The notes under the pieces were generated by a model. That model saw only the letters and a program-made list of their open reading frames with translations, had not been told where the DNA came from and made no database searches. This document shows positions 12,485 to 25,230 of a stretch of DNA of 64,000 nt, in pieces. The first letter of the stretch is position 1. The number at the start of each line of letters is the position of its first letter. Made by a program: the position numbers and the translations under genes. Origin of the DNA: Kalmusia sp. IMI 367209 (lineage: Eukaryota; Ascomycota; Dothideomycetes; Pleosporales; Didymosphaeriaceae); contig JAPEUQ010000015.1 of the NCBI GenBank assembly GCA_027946365.1, positions 1,054,001 through 1,118,000 of the forward strand. Direction: 5' to 3'.

Positions 12485-15400
12485 ATGGCAGGCGTGATCA
12501 CTGCAGAACCTTTGAACCCGCACCGGGGCTTCAATTGGTATGCAACACCTCCCCGGATATTTTTTTCTTATTCTAACATGGGCAGGGTGTACCTGGTTGA
12601 GCTGCTCATCTGCGGCATTCTGTAGGCCCTCCTCGGCCCCTCGCTTCCAGGACTTCGTTGACACGCACAGGACCATCTTCTTCCTGTTCTACTTCAATCG
12701 CCTGTTTGCGACTCTCGTGTCCTACGGCATTCGAGCCTACACATGGCGCGCATACCACACCTATATTGATATCCAAGCCCTGCAGATCTCGCTCCTCGGC
12801 GGCCGCATCTTCTTCAAAGATATCCGTTACCATGGCCACAATGAAACCATATTAATTCACGGCGGATACGTTACCTGGAACTATTGGCTGCGCCGCGTGA
12901 GAGATGCCGAGGTACACTCAACCGAGCGTCCACCGTCCTTGGACGCAGCCGCGAGCGATGGAGCGTCGAGTAGTGCGGGAACGCCTTCCGCAAGTCAGAG
13001 TAGGAATGTGGACAATGCTGAAACAGGCGGCAAGAATCCACCAAAGAAGCTCCCGTGCCGCTTCTCTGTCAAGATCTCGGGAGTGGAAGCCTTTATGTAC
13101 AACCGCACTCCAGCCTACGATGGCATCGTGGACGCTATTCGACGCAAAGCCAACGGCACCACCCCTCAAGAGAGCGCGTCATTGGGGAAGGAAGGAACCC
13201 GTAACGATACCGCCGGCTTGTTCAAAACCTCGACGGAGATGTCGGAAGATCAGAGACAGCAGTATAACAAGCTCAAGAAAGCCCCAGTGAAGGAGAAAGA
13301 GGAGAAAGAGGAGAAAACCGCCGACCTCAAAAATGAGGGCTTGCCGGCTTTCCTGAAATTGCTCCCTGTCTACGTTGAATGCAACAAAGGCGCTATCGTC
13401 ATTGGGAATGAGCACACCATGTCTGTCTTAACGGCTCAATTTGAAAAGGCAACCGGCAACTTTGATGCCTCTCCAAGTGGCCCACTTGATGTTTATCAAC
13501 AAGTCTTCAACTTTCAAGTCACACATCCCGTGGTGCATATGAGACCAAATCCTGACTACAAGGGCCCTCAACTTGACGCTGCCGCGCGCCTGAAACAAGA
13601 AGAGCAGCAAGGCGTGATGGAACAGGAGGAAATGGTCGAAAAGCGCAAGCAGAGCTTGCTCCGTCTTCCGCGCTTCCCTAAATTATTCTCTAAATCTACT
13701 GATTCAATTCACACTCACCACAATATGACCACTGGTAGAAAGGCGAGCATGTTTGCTCCTCAATGGCACTTTCCAGGTCAAGAGCGATGGAAGGGTCTTT
13801 CCCGCTATCTAGATGATAGCCAGGCCGATGGCCATGGAGAGTGGGATGGAGTTGAGTATGCTAAAACTTCACTCGTCGCGGATATTCCGTGTGTCAACGT
13901 GAGCTTTTATTGGGACATTGCCGGTCGTGTTCCCACGCTTCTCGAAAACAGTATGTTCACGGAGCCTGTGCATACAGGAGATATCAACGGCAGCATCCCT
14001 CCAGAGTACGGAATGGACATACAAGTGTACGGGGGAGTAATCAATTACGGACCTTGGACTGATCGCCACCGAGGTGATTTTCAATCCATCTTCTTTCCAG
14101 GCGCCCATGTCGATGCAGTGCCAGCCTCGCCTCTTGAGCCAGGCGACACCCGGGTGCTCTCGGTCTTCAAGTTGTACTTGAGTATCGAGGACGACACAGT
14201 TTTGCGTATTCCCATTCGAGAGCCATCAAAGGATTGGAAATGGAAAGGCAAAGCCAAAACACTTGGGGGCCAAGAGAAGCACAGTGCGGACAAGACGAAA
14301 GGGAGAGCAAGAGCGCGAAGGAAATCCATGAGGACGAAACATCGAGATACCACAGCTTCCGGACAGAACATGCGCCCCTTTGCTTGGATCGATGTGAAGG
14401 TAGCGGGTAATTCTTCGGTCAATTATGTAATGGACATGGTCGCCTCGGACAAAGGCTTCAACAACAAACTGGACATCGAAATTGCGAGCACAGAAATATC
14501 ATCTAGTGTCAATCACGGTCTGCTTTGGCGCTCGGGTGCAATTGGACTGGATTGCGATTTGTCCGCCCCACTTAGTTGGAACAGCCTAAGGAAATGGATG
14601 TTCAACGTTACATGTCAAGACCTTGAGCTATTCCTCCTTCGGGATCATCTGTTCTTGCTGACTGACCTTGTTGCCGATTGGGGCTCGGGTCCGCCTTCCA
14701 ACTACTTCACATTCGTCCCCTTCCAGTACTTGTTGAATGTTAGCTTCACTAATTTCAAACTTTATTTGAATACTAACGATTCTAATATCATCAACAACCC
14801 GTCAGAGCTTGATGAGAATAGCTTCATTATTCTGTCTGGTCAACGCCTGCATGGACACGTTACTATCCCACTGGACAAGTTCAGACCGTCACAGAACGAA
14901 ATACAGTTCGATGTGCGAGGTCACAATCTCGGCCTTGAGGTTTGTATGCCTCCAAAAAGCACTATAAGTACCTGGCTTCGCTCCAGAACTGTGGCACAGC
15001 TAGGATGTCTCACCTTGAACGGGAGCCATACGTACATGACTGAAACTTCAGCCATGAACACTGACAGACTCTTTATGGATATTCGAGGAGACAAACTACA
15101 CCTTGAGTTATATGGTTGGCTCGTACACTACTTCATGAAAATCAAGGAGAACTATTTTGGGGACGATCTGCATTTCAAAACGTTGGAAGAGTTTCAGGGT
15201 TTGCAAAATCATAGTTTGGCGATTGATACGACAACCCCAAACGGCCAGCCTGCGAAGGTTTCGAACGATCTCGACGTCATTCTATCTATATCAGCCGAGA
15301 ACGCGAGCATACTGCTACCTGCTAATCTGTATTCGGCCGAGGCCGGGCTTCGAGCGGAGCTGCCTTTCGCGTCCGCTGACTTGAGATTTACGAACTATTA

Positions 15401-18400
15401 CATGGACCTTATGGTGAACTTCAGCCCAATCAGTCTCTCGGTTGGTAGCGCACTCTCGAGCCCAGGCTTGACTCATGATGTTGGTGGGCAAACAGAAATT
15501 TTCATTGATTCAGTCACTATTGCCGGACATCGACTTTTCGGACTACCACCTTCTGAGCCCACCTATGTCTGCAATTGGGATTTTGATGTTGGAAGAATAT
15601 CCGGAGAATGCACCTCCAACTTCGTAGCGAGGGCTGCTACTGCTATCCGATGCTTCGCGTTCAGTTTAGACGATGACGAGAACACCTTACCCATCACCGA
15701 CCCATCGATCATACATGACTCGACGTTCCTTCGTTTACGGACACATGATGTGCATATATGGTTTCACGTTGATAAAGAGGTCGTCCTTCTTAGCACAGGA
15801 CACGTTAAACTAGACTTTAATGACCTTGCTGGCGGCACGTTTTCTCGTCGTCTTGATGCATGGATCCCCAATCTCACTGTGAGTGCGGTCGACGACCGAG
15901 CTACATCCCGCTTCGGAAGCCGCACTAGAGACGCACACAATGTTAAAGCACAGGCCTTTCTGGAGACAAGTTTGTCTTTCACCATGTTAAATCGAAAGCT
16001 AGACTTCACCGAAGAGCGAGAAAAACAACAACTTCACATGCTGGAACACGATCAGCGTACTAATCGCGCACATTTCATGTTCACGGAGCACTCCAAAAGT
16101 CAGCTGCCTAACAAACAAGAAAATGTTCGACCGCCTGCAATGCAGTTTCCCGATATCCCTCAACCGATTTTCTTACATCGGCCAGGCATTTCTGAAGGTG
16201 GATCATATGCATCTTCAGGATACTCGTCTGGTTCTGCATCCTTTCGTGGCCGCTCTTTACCTGCTCGTTCTCTGGTTTCTGTCTCTAGCGGCTCGTTTGT
16301 CAACAGTATACGCTCTGCTCGTAGGTACAGGGAAGATACAGCTACGGAGGCTTCCAGCAGAAGCAGAACGTTGTTCAGCTCACCAACCAGGGCAGGAAGC
16401 TCAAATGGGCGCCACACTCGCCTTAGTGAGAAGGAAAGGTTACTAGGTAGTCTGCCACCATCAGTGGCTTTATCGAGTCCACTCGCAGCTCCATGCTTTT
16501 CCTTGGATGTCATCGAACCTGACATGTCCGAGGTGCCAACTTTTCCAGAACTTCCCTCCAAGCTTCAAACCAGTGGAGATGATACACTCTTATTCAACGA
16601 TGTGTCTACCAAGCTTTTTGATGAGAGCTTTGAACACACAAGTCTCATCATCGGGACTGAGCCTGGTATGCGCCTTTATTGCACGCCGGATTTCGTAAGG
16701 TGCGTCTCAAGCTTGATTGGTTTGCTACAACCACGCGATCCCCAGGATCTATTGGACGACTTCCAAATTAGCGCTATGACTGCAATTTTAGATCGACAGA
16801 AACGTCGCGAAGGCAAGGGGAAATCGCTCGAGTTCAACATCCGAGTGCCTTTCATGCATGTACGATTTCAGAATGCGTTTGGTTCACAATCAGGTACCGC
16901 TGCGGGTATAGATCAGTATGACTTGATTTTAAATCGGCTACAAGTTGCCGCTCGAGACAAGAAACTCACTGGTGAGAGGACTGGTGAGAGTTCAGTCTCC
17001 CTACATACCACTCTAGGCTCGCTCGGGATCTCTGTCACCGAAAGGAAACTTGAAGGCGCTGGTGACGACGTAGCAGTCCAGGCTGAAGCTCGAGATTTAC
17101 TTGTATGGATGCTACAGAACAAACAGACATCAGTCAACATCAATTTCAAGGCCTTCGAAATAGCCACTGCCAGTCGAAAAATCGACTATTTAGCCTCATT
17201 GATTCATCGAAGCACTATACTTGGAGAGGAGCTCGCTACCAGATTTACGGCGATCAAGGAAACACAACAGAACCGCTTGCGATACCTCGCTCTGCGTCTC
17301 ACAACGGCGAAAGAGCAGCTTCAGGATCCTTCATTTTTGACCAAGGCAACTTTTGCGCTCCGTGCGGTTAGAGATCATTTGCGCAGCCATGACTCTTGGA
17401 AGATCATTTCCAGGTTTCGATACATCTGGCAGACTTTGTCTGATGCCGAGAAACAGCTAATTCATGATCGTTGCGTGGTCAATTCCGTCAGGTGCCCAAA
17501 GGGTGCTGAAGAAAAGATTGTCTCAATGTGGGATCAATGGCGCACCTGGGACTTGGCTCATGTGAAGAAAAGCTTGGCCATGAAAATGTTGTTCGGGTCT
17601 GCAACTCTAGACCAACTAGAAGAAGCGACTGCCTCTCCGATTTACCTCGACATCCGCTCTGCTGGTATCAAAATTATTCTCGACCCAGGACCAAAGCAAA
17701 GCGAGGTAGCACTATGGATTCTAGCCATAAATATCGCTTTGATACCACCACCAGAACCAGCTGGACTCATGCTAATCGGACCGGATGTTCCCAAACGAAC
17801 TACCATCGTGCAAATCAATTCGGTTGAGACTGCTGTTCGTGTCCACTGGGAGATTTGTGAGTTGATAGACATACTCCTCAACATGTTTGAAAAGGATAGT
17901 CTGAGACAATCAAGACATACACAATCCGAGTCTTGTCTACCTCTCGATAAAGTACGGGCCATTGATGATAGCTTACAGTTTGTTTTTGTAACAGAGAAGG
18001 CTACAATTACCCTTGACACGATCAACCTTCACGGCCTGGTTGCAGGAGAACGCTTCCGGCTGTCTGTAGTCAAAGAGGATAGCAGAGCCTCGAAGCAAGG
18101 CTGTACAACCACAGTGCTTGTGCACTTGGACCAGGCCGTAACAAAACTGCTTGCTCGATCGCGCTTACTACTAAGATCACAGTTCGATTTACCAAGCGTA
18201 TACTTCGCACATCATAAGTTTGCAAACAACGACTCTGTCCCGGACGAGATCAAGGTTGCTGGTGCGAGCCAGAAGATTGAAGTGCGCCTTGAAGAGAACG
18301 TGCTTGGTCTACTTGAAGTTGCTGACTCGGTACTCCGTGATGAAGTTGCCTACTTCTATGAGCAAGCAGAACATGTGAAGCGGTCGTTGAGACCAAAGCT

Positions 18401-21400
18401 AGAACGGACCGACCAATCGAAGGTGACGCAGTTACCAAATATAAGCCTGGCATTGTTTATGGATGAATATTCCATCGATCTAGCCTTACTAGAGTCGCTT
18501 GCTTGGTCCATCACCGGCTCTTCGGGTCGCATCTCCGTTGCACCTTCGTTGGGCGAGAATGTTACATTGCGTATAGACTACGACTTGGCAGCCCATCGCC
18601 ATCAAATGTTTAGCAATGCTATAGACGCTTCCAACCTCATCAGCTCACTCGAATTTCCGCCGGTCAACGGTCGTTGGACGGTGACCAACACAGAAGCGCA
18701 GATCAAGATATCAGCAGCTGGCATTATCGAAACCATCGAGCTACAAGCTTCTGAAATACAAGCTTTGGTCGCAACAATCAACAAGCCAGAAATCGCAAAT
18801 GTAGTTCGTGCCATTCGCGAAGAAGTGGACATCCTTAGTGCACATTTCCGGGAGATAATACCACAGTCCACTCACACACCCGTCATAAAGACGCCCAAGT
18901 CGTCTAGAGAAGTAGTGTACGGCGTCCAGATGACATTGTCAGGAATCACTGTTCTCGCAAACGCTCCTGGGCAGCACACAGACTCGCCCACCGCAAACCT
19001 CTCCGTGCGCTTATCATCGATCCAACTAAAAGCGACCAATATTGGCCGCGATTACTCAGTACTATCATTGCCGGAAGCTATCGTACTACTCCAAGAGATG
19101 AGTGTAGATCTGACCCTGTCTGATGCCCACTCTATCCGTCGTTGTGGTAATATCACGTTCGGCGCCATTCTTCAGGTCACATCGCAGCACAACGCACAGC
19201 CTCCTCGCAGGGTTTACCGGTTAAGAAGTTCCGGGCTGTCAGTGAATATCTTCGCCGACACTGCGTCCGCAGTGGTAGATGTAATGAATCACCTACAAGA
19301 CAAGATTAAGGATCTAGACTTATCAATAGAGAAGAAGTATTTGAAGAAGCTGCGCCATACTAGGAGTCGAATTGCACAGAAAGGAGATCAAAGCACGAAG
19401 AGTGATACCGAAACTGACATTCAATCGACCCGCTCCGGTGCTCTGTTTACTTCGACGTACTCTCTTGAACTACTCGATATCTACGTCAGCTGGATCGTCG
19501 GAACGTCTATTGCCCCGTACCCGAAAACAGAATCTGAAGATCTTGTCCTTTCCTTTGGGCGAATTGACCTTTCGACACGCAAAGACGATGCGGCGCGATT
19601 GACCATTGAAAATATGCAGCTGCAGATGGTGCCCGTTTCTGCAAGCAAGAAGACCAGGTCGCCAAATTCCGCCCTGCTTCCTGAGGTTGTCTTCAATGTA
19701 GCCTACAGCTCAACAAAGGATACTCGCAAAGTAGCTTTTCATGCCGCTGGCAAATCACTACATCTTCAGCTCGACTCGCGCTTCGTTCTACCGGCCAATA
19801 TCATCGAGCGATCAATCGCTTTAGCTGGCAAGAAATTCAGGGCTGCTTCAGCCAATTGGAGCGTGACGCCTACTACGAGCGGCGCTCAGCGGAAGAACCC
19901 GTTTGGCAACAAGCGATTAGCTTCGCTCACGGTCGATGCAAGCTTCGCAGGAGCTGTGGTCCATATCAGTGGAAGTGAATCTCACCGTAGCACAAGTCCC
20001 ACTGGGAAGGAGAGTAAATCGCAACAGAAGGGAAGATATAGCCAATTTGTCGGCGATACTTCAAAGAGTAGCCTGGTACTGCGCGCACCCGGTGTTGCGC
20101 TCAAATTGGAGAATGAAGATGATGGCCAAGACCCGACATTGAAAGCGGAACTGCGAATCGATGGCTCAAGTAACATACTGCTCCCAACCGTCGTGCCTGT
20201 CATCATCGAGCTGTCAGAGAGCATCAAGGAGGTCGTTCGTGAGAAAGATCAAGAGTCTCCGCTATCAACCGCGTCGTCGAAGCCTCAGTCTGATGCAAAG
20301 CCCGCAGTCAAGCTTCTAGAAGAGGACAATCTCATTACTGCGGATCCTAGTACGATTTTGGGTCGGAAACGTTTGAATCTCGGAGTCCGCATTTGCAAAC
20401 AAGAATTCAGTCTCAGCTGTCATCCCATCGCACGTGTTACTGCAGTAGCCAAGCTTCAGGATATATATATCACTGTCAACAGCGTCAAATCGCAAGAGCA
20501 TGGCCACTTTTTTGCTGCGTCTGCTGCGTTTGAGAAGCTCGAAGCTACTATTCAACACATTTACTCGAGAGAGTCTACTTTCGGTTTTAACGTCGAATCT
20601 GTTGTTCTGTCCATGATGAACAGCAAGCATCTGAGTGGCACGAGCGGAATATCAGCTATTCTGAAGATCAATCCGATGGCACTGCAGATCAACGCGCGAC
20701 AGCTTCAGGACTTCTTGCTTTTCAGAGAGATCTGGGTGCCTCCAGAGATTCGGCAATCGTCAAATCCAGCACCGAAGCCTTCCAACGATGAACCGCAAGA
20801 ATATCTCATGCAACGATACCACCAGGTCACGGCTGCAACTGCGTTTCCATGGAACGCTAACGTCGCGATCGCAGATGTATCAGTAGATCTCGATCTTGGT
20901 CAAGCCATTGGAAAGACATCGTTACGGATACAAAATATGTGGGCATCTTCTCGAAAAGGGATAGACTGGGAACAGAATCTTTGCATTGGCATTGAGAAAA
21001 TTGGTATAGAGAGCACTGGGCGCACTAGCGGGTTCGTCGATCTGGCTGGTGTTAAGGTGCGCACATCTATTAGCTGGCCTTCCCAAAATCTGGGTGTTCG
21101 GCAGACACCCCTTGTTCAAGCTTCGGTCGGGTTCCAGGAGCTGCGTGTCAAGGCTGGATTCGATTATCAAGCATTCCTCATTGCCGACATTGCCAACTTC
21201 GACTTCCTCATGTATAACGTCCGCGAGCAGCTTCGAGGAAAGCGCGATCGTCTTGTCGCGATCCTTGACGGCGACAAAGTGCATGTCCTCTGCACAGCGA
21301 CTAGCGCAGCTCAGGGCCTAGCCCTGTGGCAAGCTATCGAACGTCTCATACAGGAGAATCAGCAAGCGTACAAGCAATCCTTGAGGGACATTGAGAAGTT

Positions 21401-22331
21401 TCTTCGCCGCAAGTCCTCTGTCTCAGCAACGATCACTCGATCGGCATCTCAGAATCTGATCGTACCGAAAGACGATGACGATACTGTCAAGGCCCCTATC
21501 TCCCTACACACAGACGTCGTCGTTACCCTCCGCTCAATCAGCCTGGGCGTGTTTCCTTCCACCTTCATCGACACGCAAATTCTCCACCTCGAAGCCGCAG
21601 ATGTCCAAGCGCGCTTCGCCGTCGCCTTGGAAAAGGGCAAAATCCACTCCACCCTCGGCATGACGCTCGGCCAGCTATCTGTTGCCCTGTCCTCGGTTCA
21701 GGCTCCTAAGAAAACAAAAGCTGTCGGCGAACTCACAGTCGAGGACATAATGTCGAACGCACGGAGTGCAAGGGGTGGCACAATCTTAAGGGTGCCCAAA
21801 GTCATTGCGACGATGCATACATGGCAGACGCCGCACAGCAACCATATTGATTACGTGTTTAAGAGTAGTCTGGAGGGCAAGGTCGACGTTGGATGGAACT
21901 ACAGCCGCATATCCTACATCCGCAATATGTGGGGTAATCACACGCGCACGCTCGCCTCACGCCTCGGAAAGCCGCTCCCAGAGCCCAACATCAAGATTAC
22001 ATCGTCGCAACCCGCGCCACCATCGCAAACCTCGTCATCGACCGACACCACCCCGGCCGGCGACTCGCTCAACAAAGACGGCGCCAACCAAGAAAAGATC
22101 ACAGCAGTGGTCAATGTTCCGCAGAGCAAGTATGAGTACGAGGCGCTAGAGCCGCCGCTGATTGAGACGCCGCAGTTGAGGGACATGGGGGAGGCCACGC
22201 CACCCTTGGAGTGGATTGGGTTGCATCGGGATCGGCTGCCAAATGTGACGCATCAGATCGTTATTGTGACACTACTTGAGGTTGCGAGAGAGGTGGAGGA
22301 AGCTTATGAGAGGATTTTGGGGAGTTCGTAA
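12485..22331 (+). CDS. CSF1: Csf1, bridge-like lipid transfer protein (BLTP1 family)
   Basis: The gene has three exons, 12485-12537, 12586-12621 and 12671-22331, giving 3249 residues. Introns of 48 and 49 nt with GT...AG ends join in phase and give the family N terminus: a signal-anchor helix (VYLVELLICGILTIFFLFYF) followed by the conserved region around ISLLGGRIFFKDI and TWNYWLRRVR. Yeast Csf1 has the same order and also the later motif YGPW (here VINYGPWTDRH). Family members form long hydrophobic grooves that move phospholipid between the ER and other membranes; yeast Csf1 is linked to lipid and GPI-anchor synthesis and cold growth (established knowledge). The length is slightly above yeast Csf1 (about 2960). 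Long low-complexity inserts occur near residues 1220-1320 and in the C-terminal 100 residues. An open frame runs upstream of the third exon through the introns, so a single-exon model would misread the N terminus. Confidence 0.93.
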
Positions 22332-23627
22332 TAGCGGAGGAGAAATAAGGATGAAAATGGGGACGTCCGGGGAGGTTCTTATGGGATTTTGGATATGGGG
22401 TGAGAGGACGTTGGGCCGTCCTGTGTGAGGGTGTGTTTTATTCGCAAGGCGTTTTAGTGCGGATTACATTCTACGGGCATTATCTATTCGCGTATAAAGC
22501 GCCATCTTATATATACTTATATCACGTACTAAGTGTAATAAGCATCTAAGGCATGTCAGTGACCCTAATATGGCGCACTCTAAGCTCAATTTCTCCTCAT
22601 AAGGCACACTGCTGATACAGTCCCAACCCTCCCTCCTCATGTGACCGCATATGCATCTTCTTCCAAACGGACAATTACATTTCCATCCCCCTCTGCACAA
22701 GTCTTGACATCACCAAGCGCACGTGCATATCCGTGCACTCAATGTTCCCTTACGCCCCCCAAACTAGTAATCTCGTCACGACTAGCCTCTTGGCACACCC
22801 CGAACCAGGCACCAGCCCTCCCGAACAGACACTAGCCCCCCTAAAACAGGATTCCGGCAACGCGCGGCCGCCCGAACGGGCAGTGCACGACTGGAAGTTG
22901 GACGCAATCCCTCGAGTGTGCCAAAATCAAGGAAATTGCAGCGATCGATGGCGGTGGTCAAGTTGCCATTTGGGGGATGTTGGGAGCCAGGAAAGGGTGG
23001 ACATGACGGCGATGAGGTCAGGTGGGGAGAGGACTTGGATGGGGCATTGGTAGAGGGAGAAATCAAGGAAATTGCAGCTTTCCATGGGGATGAAGAAGTT
23101 GCCATTTAGGGGATATCCTGAACGACAATGAGGTCAAGGGGTAGAGAATTGGAGCGAGAGATGGGATGGATTGAGATTCAAGGAAATTGCTGCATTGGAT
23201 GGTTGAACTGAATGTTGCCTTTCAGGGACTCTTGATGTCGATGGGGTTAGTCGAGAGATTCTTGTTAATGCTTTTGCTAACGTACGGAGGTGTTGTGCTC
23301 AGACGCTACGTACTTATGTGTGTGTTCAAGGAGGGTATAATAATGCTAAAATCCATGCGCGTTGTGAGAGGCTTCAGATTGATAGAGACTTTGGGCTTCA
23401 CGGCACCTCAAATCACTTGCAGGACAATTGGCTCGAGTAGAATCCATTGAAGGAAGAAAAAACATTCTAATAGCAGGGTAATTTACGTGATGAGGCCATT
23501 ACCATCATGTCTAGCCACACACGCCCTGCTTTTGATAATCAAATACACACAGCCTCCATGCGATAGCGGGCGTACAAATAATGTACACATGGTAATTTCG
23601 AAGAGCAGATGCCGAATGAAAGACCTT
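22332..23627. other. Intergenic region between CSF1 and a secreted protein gene
   Basis: Both flanking genes end here (convergent). The only structure I see is the three-copy repeat annotated separately. Open frames of about 60 to 107 codons overlap on both strands and are not recognised. Confidence 0.5.
22927..23230. repeat. Three degenerate tandem copies of a roughly 50-nt core
   Basis: The core begins with TCAAGGAAATTGCAGC at 22927 and 23063 and with TCAAGGAAATTGCTGC at 23178. Each copy continues with an ATGG and, about 30 nt after the start, GTTGCCATTTGGGG or close variants (GTTGCCATTTAGGGG, GTTGCCTTTCAGGG). The copies are 136 and 115 nt apart, and the sequence between cores is only weakly related apart from GATGAGGTCA / AATGAGGTCA. 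On the minus strand the first two cores read NGN-x10-CNFLDF. Function is unknown. Confidence 0.7.
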
Positions 23628-24104
23628 CTAGCAAGGAGCCTCTCCACACCACGGAATTCCCGCACATCCGTTCTCGGAAATCTTAAGACCGCAAGTCGCG
23701 CCGTAAGCTGCCATGAGCGAGACGACGTTATCTGGGATAAAGGCCGTGAATCTACTCACAGTCAGCACCACTGCACAATTTACCATCACCATTGCCCTTA
23801 TCGTCTCCTTCTCTTCCTATTATTAGATGCGTGAAACTCACCCAAAACTATCCATAACTTCATGTACTGTCGCTCCCGCCGCCTTCGCCGCATTGAGGAA
23901 TAGATCCTTCTCTTGTTGTGTTGTGTTCTTGCCCCAATGAACAATAACGTCCTTTTGTGCCGCACCCGAGCATGCATTGCCGGGACTAGGGAGCTTGCAT
24001 TCGTCGGATGCAGTAAATCGGGAGATCATGGCAGCAGGTGTTTTTGCGGATGGAAAGGCAAAAGTAGTGGCCGCGAGGGCAAGAAGTGTGATTAGGAAGC
24101 GCAT
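23628..24104 (-). CDS. Small secreted cysteine protein with inhibitor-I9-like core
   Basis: Two exons (24104-23842 and 23751-23628) give 128 residues. The 90-nt intron has GTGAGT at its start and GAGTAG at its end, and the junction is in phase. Residues 1-18 form a clear signal peptide (MRFLITLLALAATTFAFP). The middle, from KDVIVHWGKNTTQQEKDLF through GATVHEVMDSFGFTAFIP to DNVVSL, follows the pattern of the peptidase-inhibitor I9 / subtilisin propeptide fold: a first strand, helix, a G-x-V-x-H strand, then GF-x-A-x-[IL]-P. The C-terminal 25 residues are outside that fold. Six cysteines (36, 45, 108, 117, 123, 128) all follow the signal peptide, an even number fitting three disulfides. It could be a secreted protease inhibitor or an effector-type protein; the I9 relation is by pattern only. 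Confidence 0.8.
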
Positions 24105-25230
24105 TGTGGGCTATCGGCGTTGCTATTAGCTTCTTCAAATTGCTGCAATAAAATGGCGAAGGCTGTCGAGGGTTGTAGAGGAGGAGAGTTGGTTGCCGAG
24201 TACAGTGTGCCTACGTTATCGATGGGTTCGGTGTGATTCTGTTGGTTGTAAAGAGGGAAGCCACTGGTTCTTAGCGAAGGATACCTCTTATATAGAGCAC
24301 GCTGTGCCGAGTAGTCATCCGTTCTTCGCTCGCGTGGCATATCTTGCCCACCATGATTCTGGACAACTGTCGTCTTATCAGGCCATGTCACTCCATCTTC
24401 CAAGTCCAAGAATCTTCGCCGCTATCGATGCATTTCTTATTAGCCCATGGTGCGTCACTCCATCTGGGTACACGGGATTCACGGTTCAGTTAATGAGCCC
24501 AAGAGCATCTCATATATGTAGAAAGAGACAGATTTTCCGGGTGCAAACGCTCACCTTGTCAAGTTGTGCAACACATCAAGCTGCAGTTGCGATTGGAGTA
24601 TGATTGGCTGTAAGTATATTGTGCCTAGTTCTAGGCGCCCGTGATTGGGCGTTGCAACTTTCTGTGAAGTGACCAAGGCTGCGTTTTGCGAGCTGTCGTT
24701 ACCAAGCTGCCGGATGAAGTGGGGATTCTTCCGGATACCCTTTTAGAAGCTCAAGACATGTTTCAGTGTAGATTGGTCTAGAAGAGCGAAGATCTTGGGG
24801 TTTTGCTCCTGCGCTGACGACATGCAGGGATTACAATGCGGGGCTTCCAAAAGAACATAGAAGGGTGCGCAGAACTGCTGCTGCTGCTGCTTGGACGGAC
24901 TTGATCGCTTTCTTCACTCCAATTATAGTATCTCTTGGCCTATCATGGCAATATATGTAGGATCGAACTTTTGCAATGGAGCTCGCTCGGCACACGTACA
25001 ATGATTAAAGTCGTTTATCGACGTACCTATGGTGGTACTAATGCAGGCTTCAGAATATACCCAGACGATGAGTTATCGGTCCAAGAAAAAATTCTTTCAT
25101 TTCACTATTAGGTATTCTGTCCCTGTAAGAACCAGGAAGCCTACAGTCTCGCACCTTCATTCCGTCTTATTCCATAGGGCACTCCACATGCGCCATGTCG
25201 TCTCTCCTCACTATACGACCATTAAAAGCT
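24105..25230. other. Intergenic region
   Basis: This separates the start of the secreted protein gene from the end of the C2H2 gene. It contains a short CTG run near 24880 and otherwise nothing I recognise on either strand. Confidence 0.5.

Noticed and set aside
12540..12670. Upstream extension of the CSF1 frame starting at 12540
   Set aside because: It reads through two introns; the spliced exons give the conserved Csf1 N terminus.
23187..23450. Hydrophobic 87-codon frame on the plus strand
   Set aside because: It begins inside the third repeat core and has no family resemblance or promoter context; likely chance.
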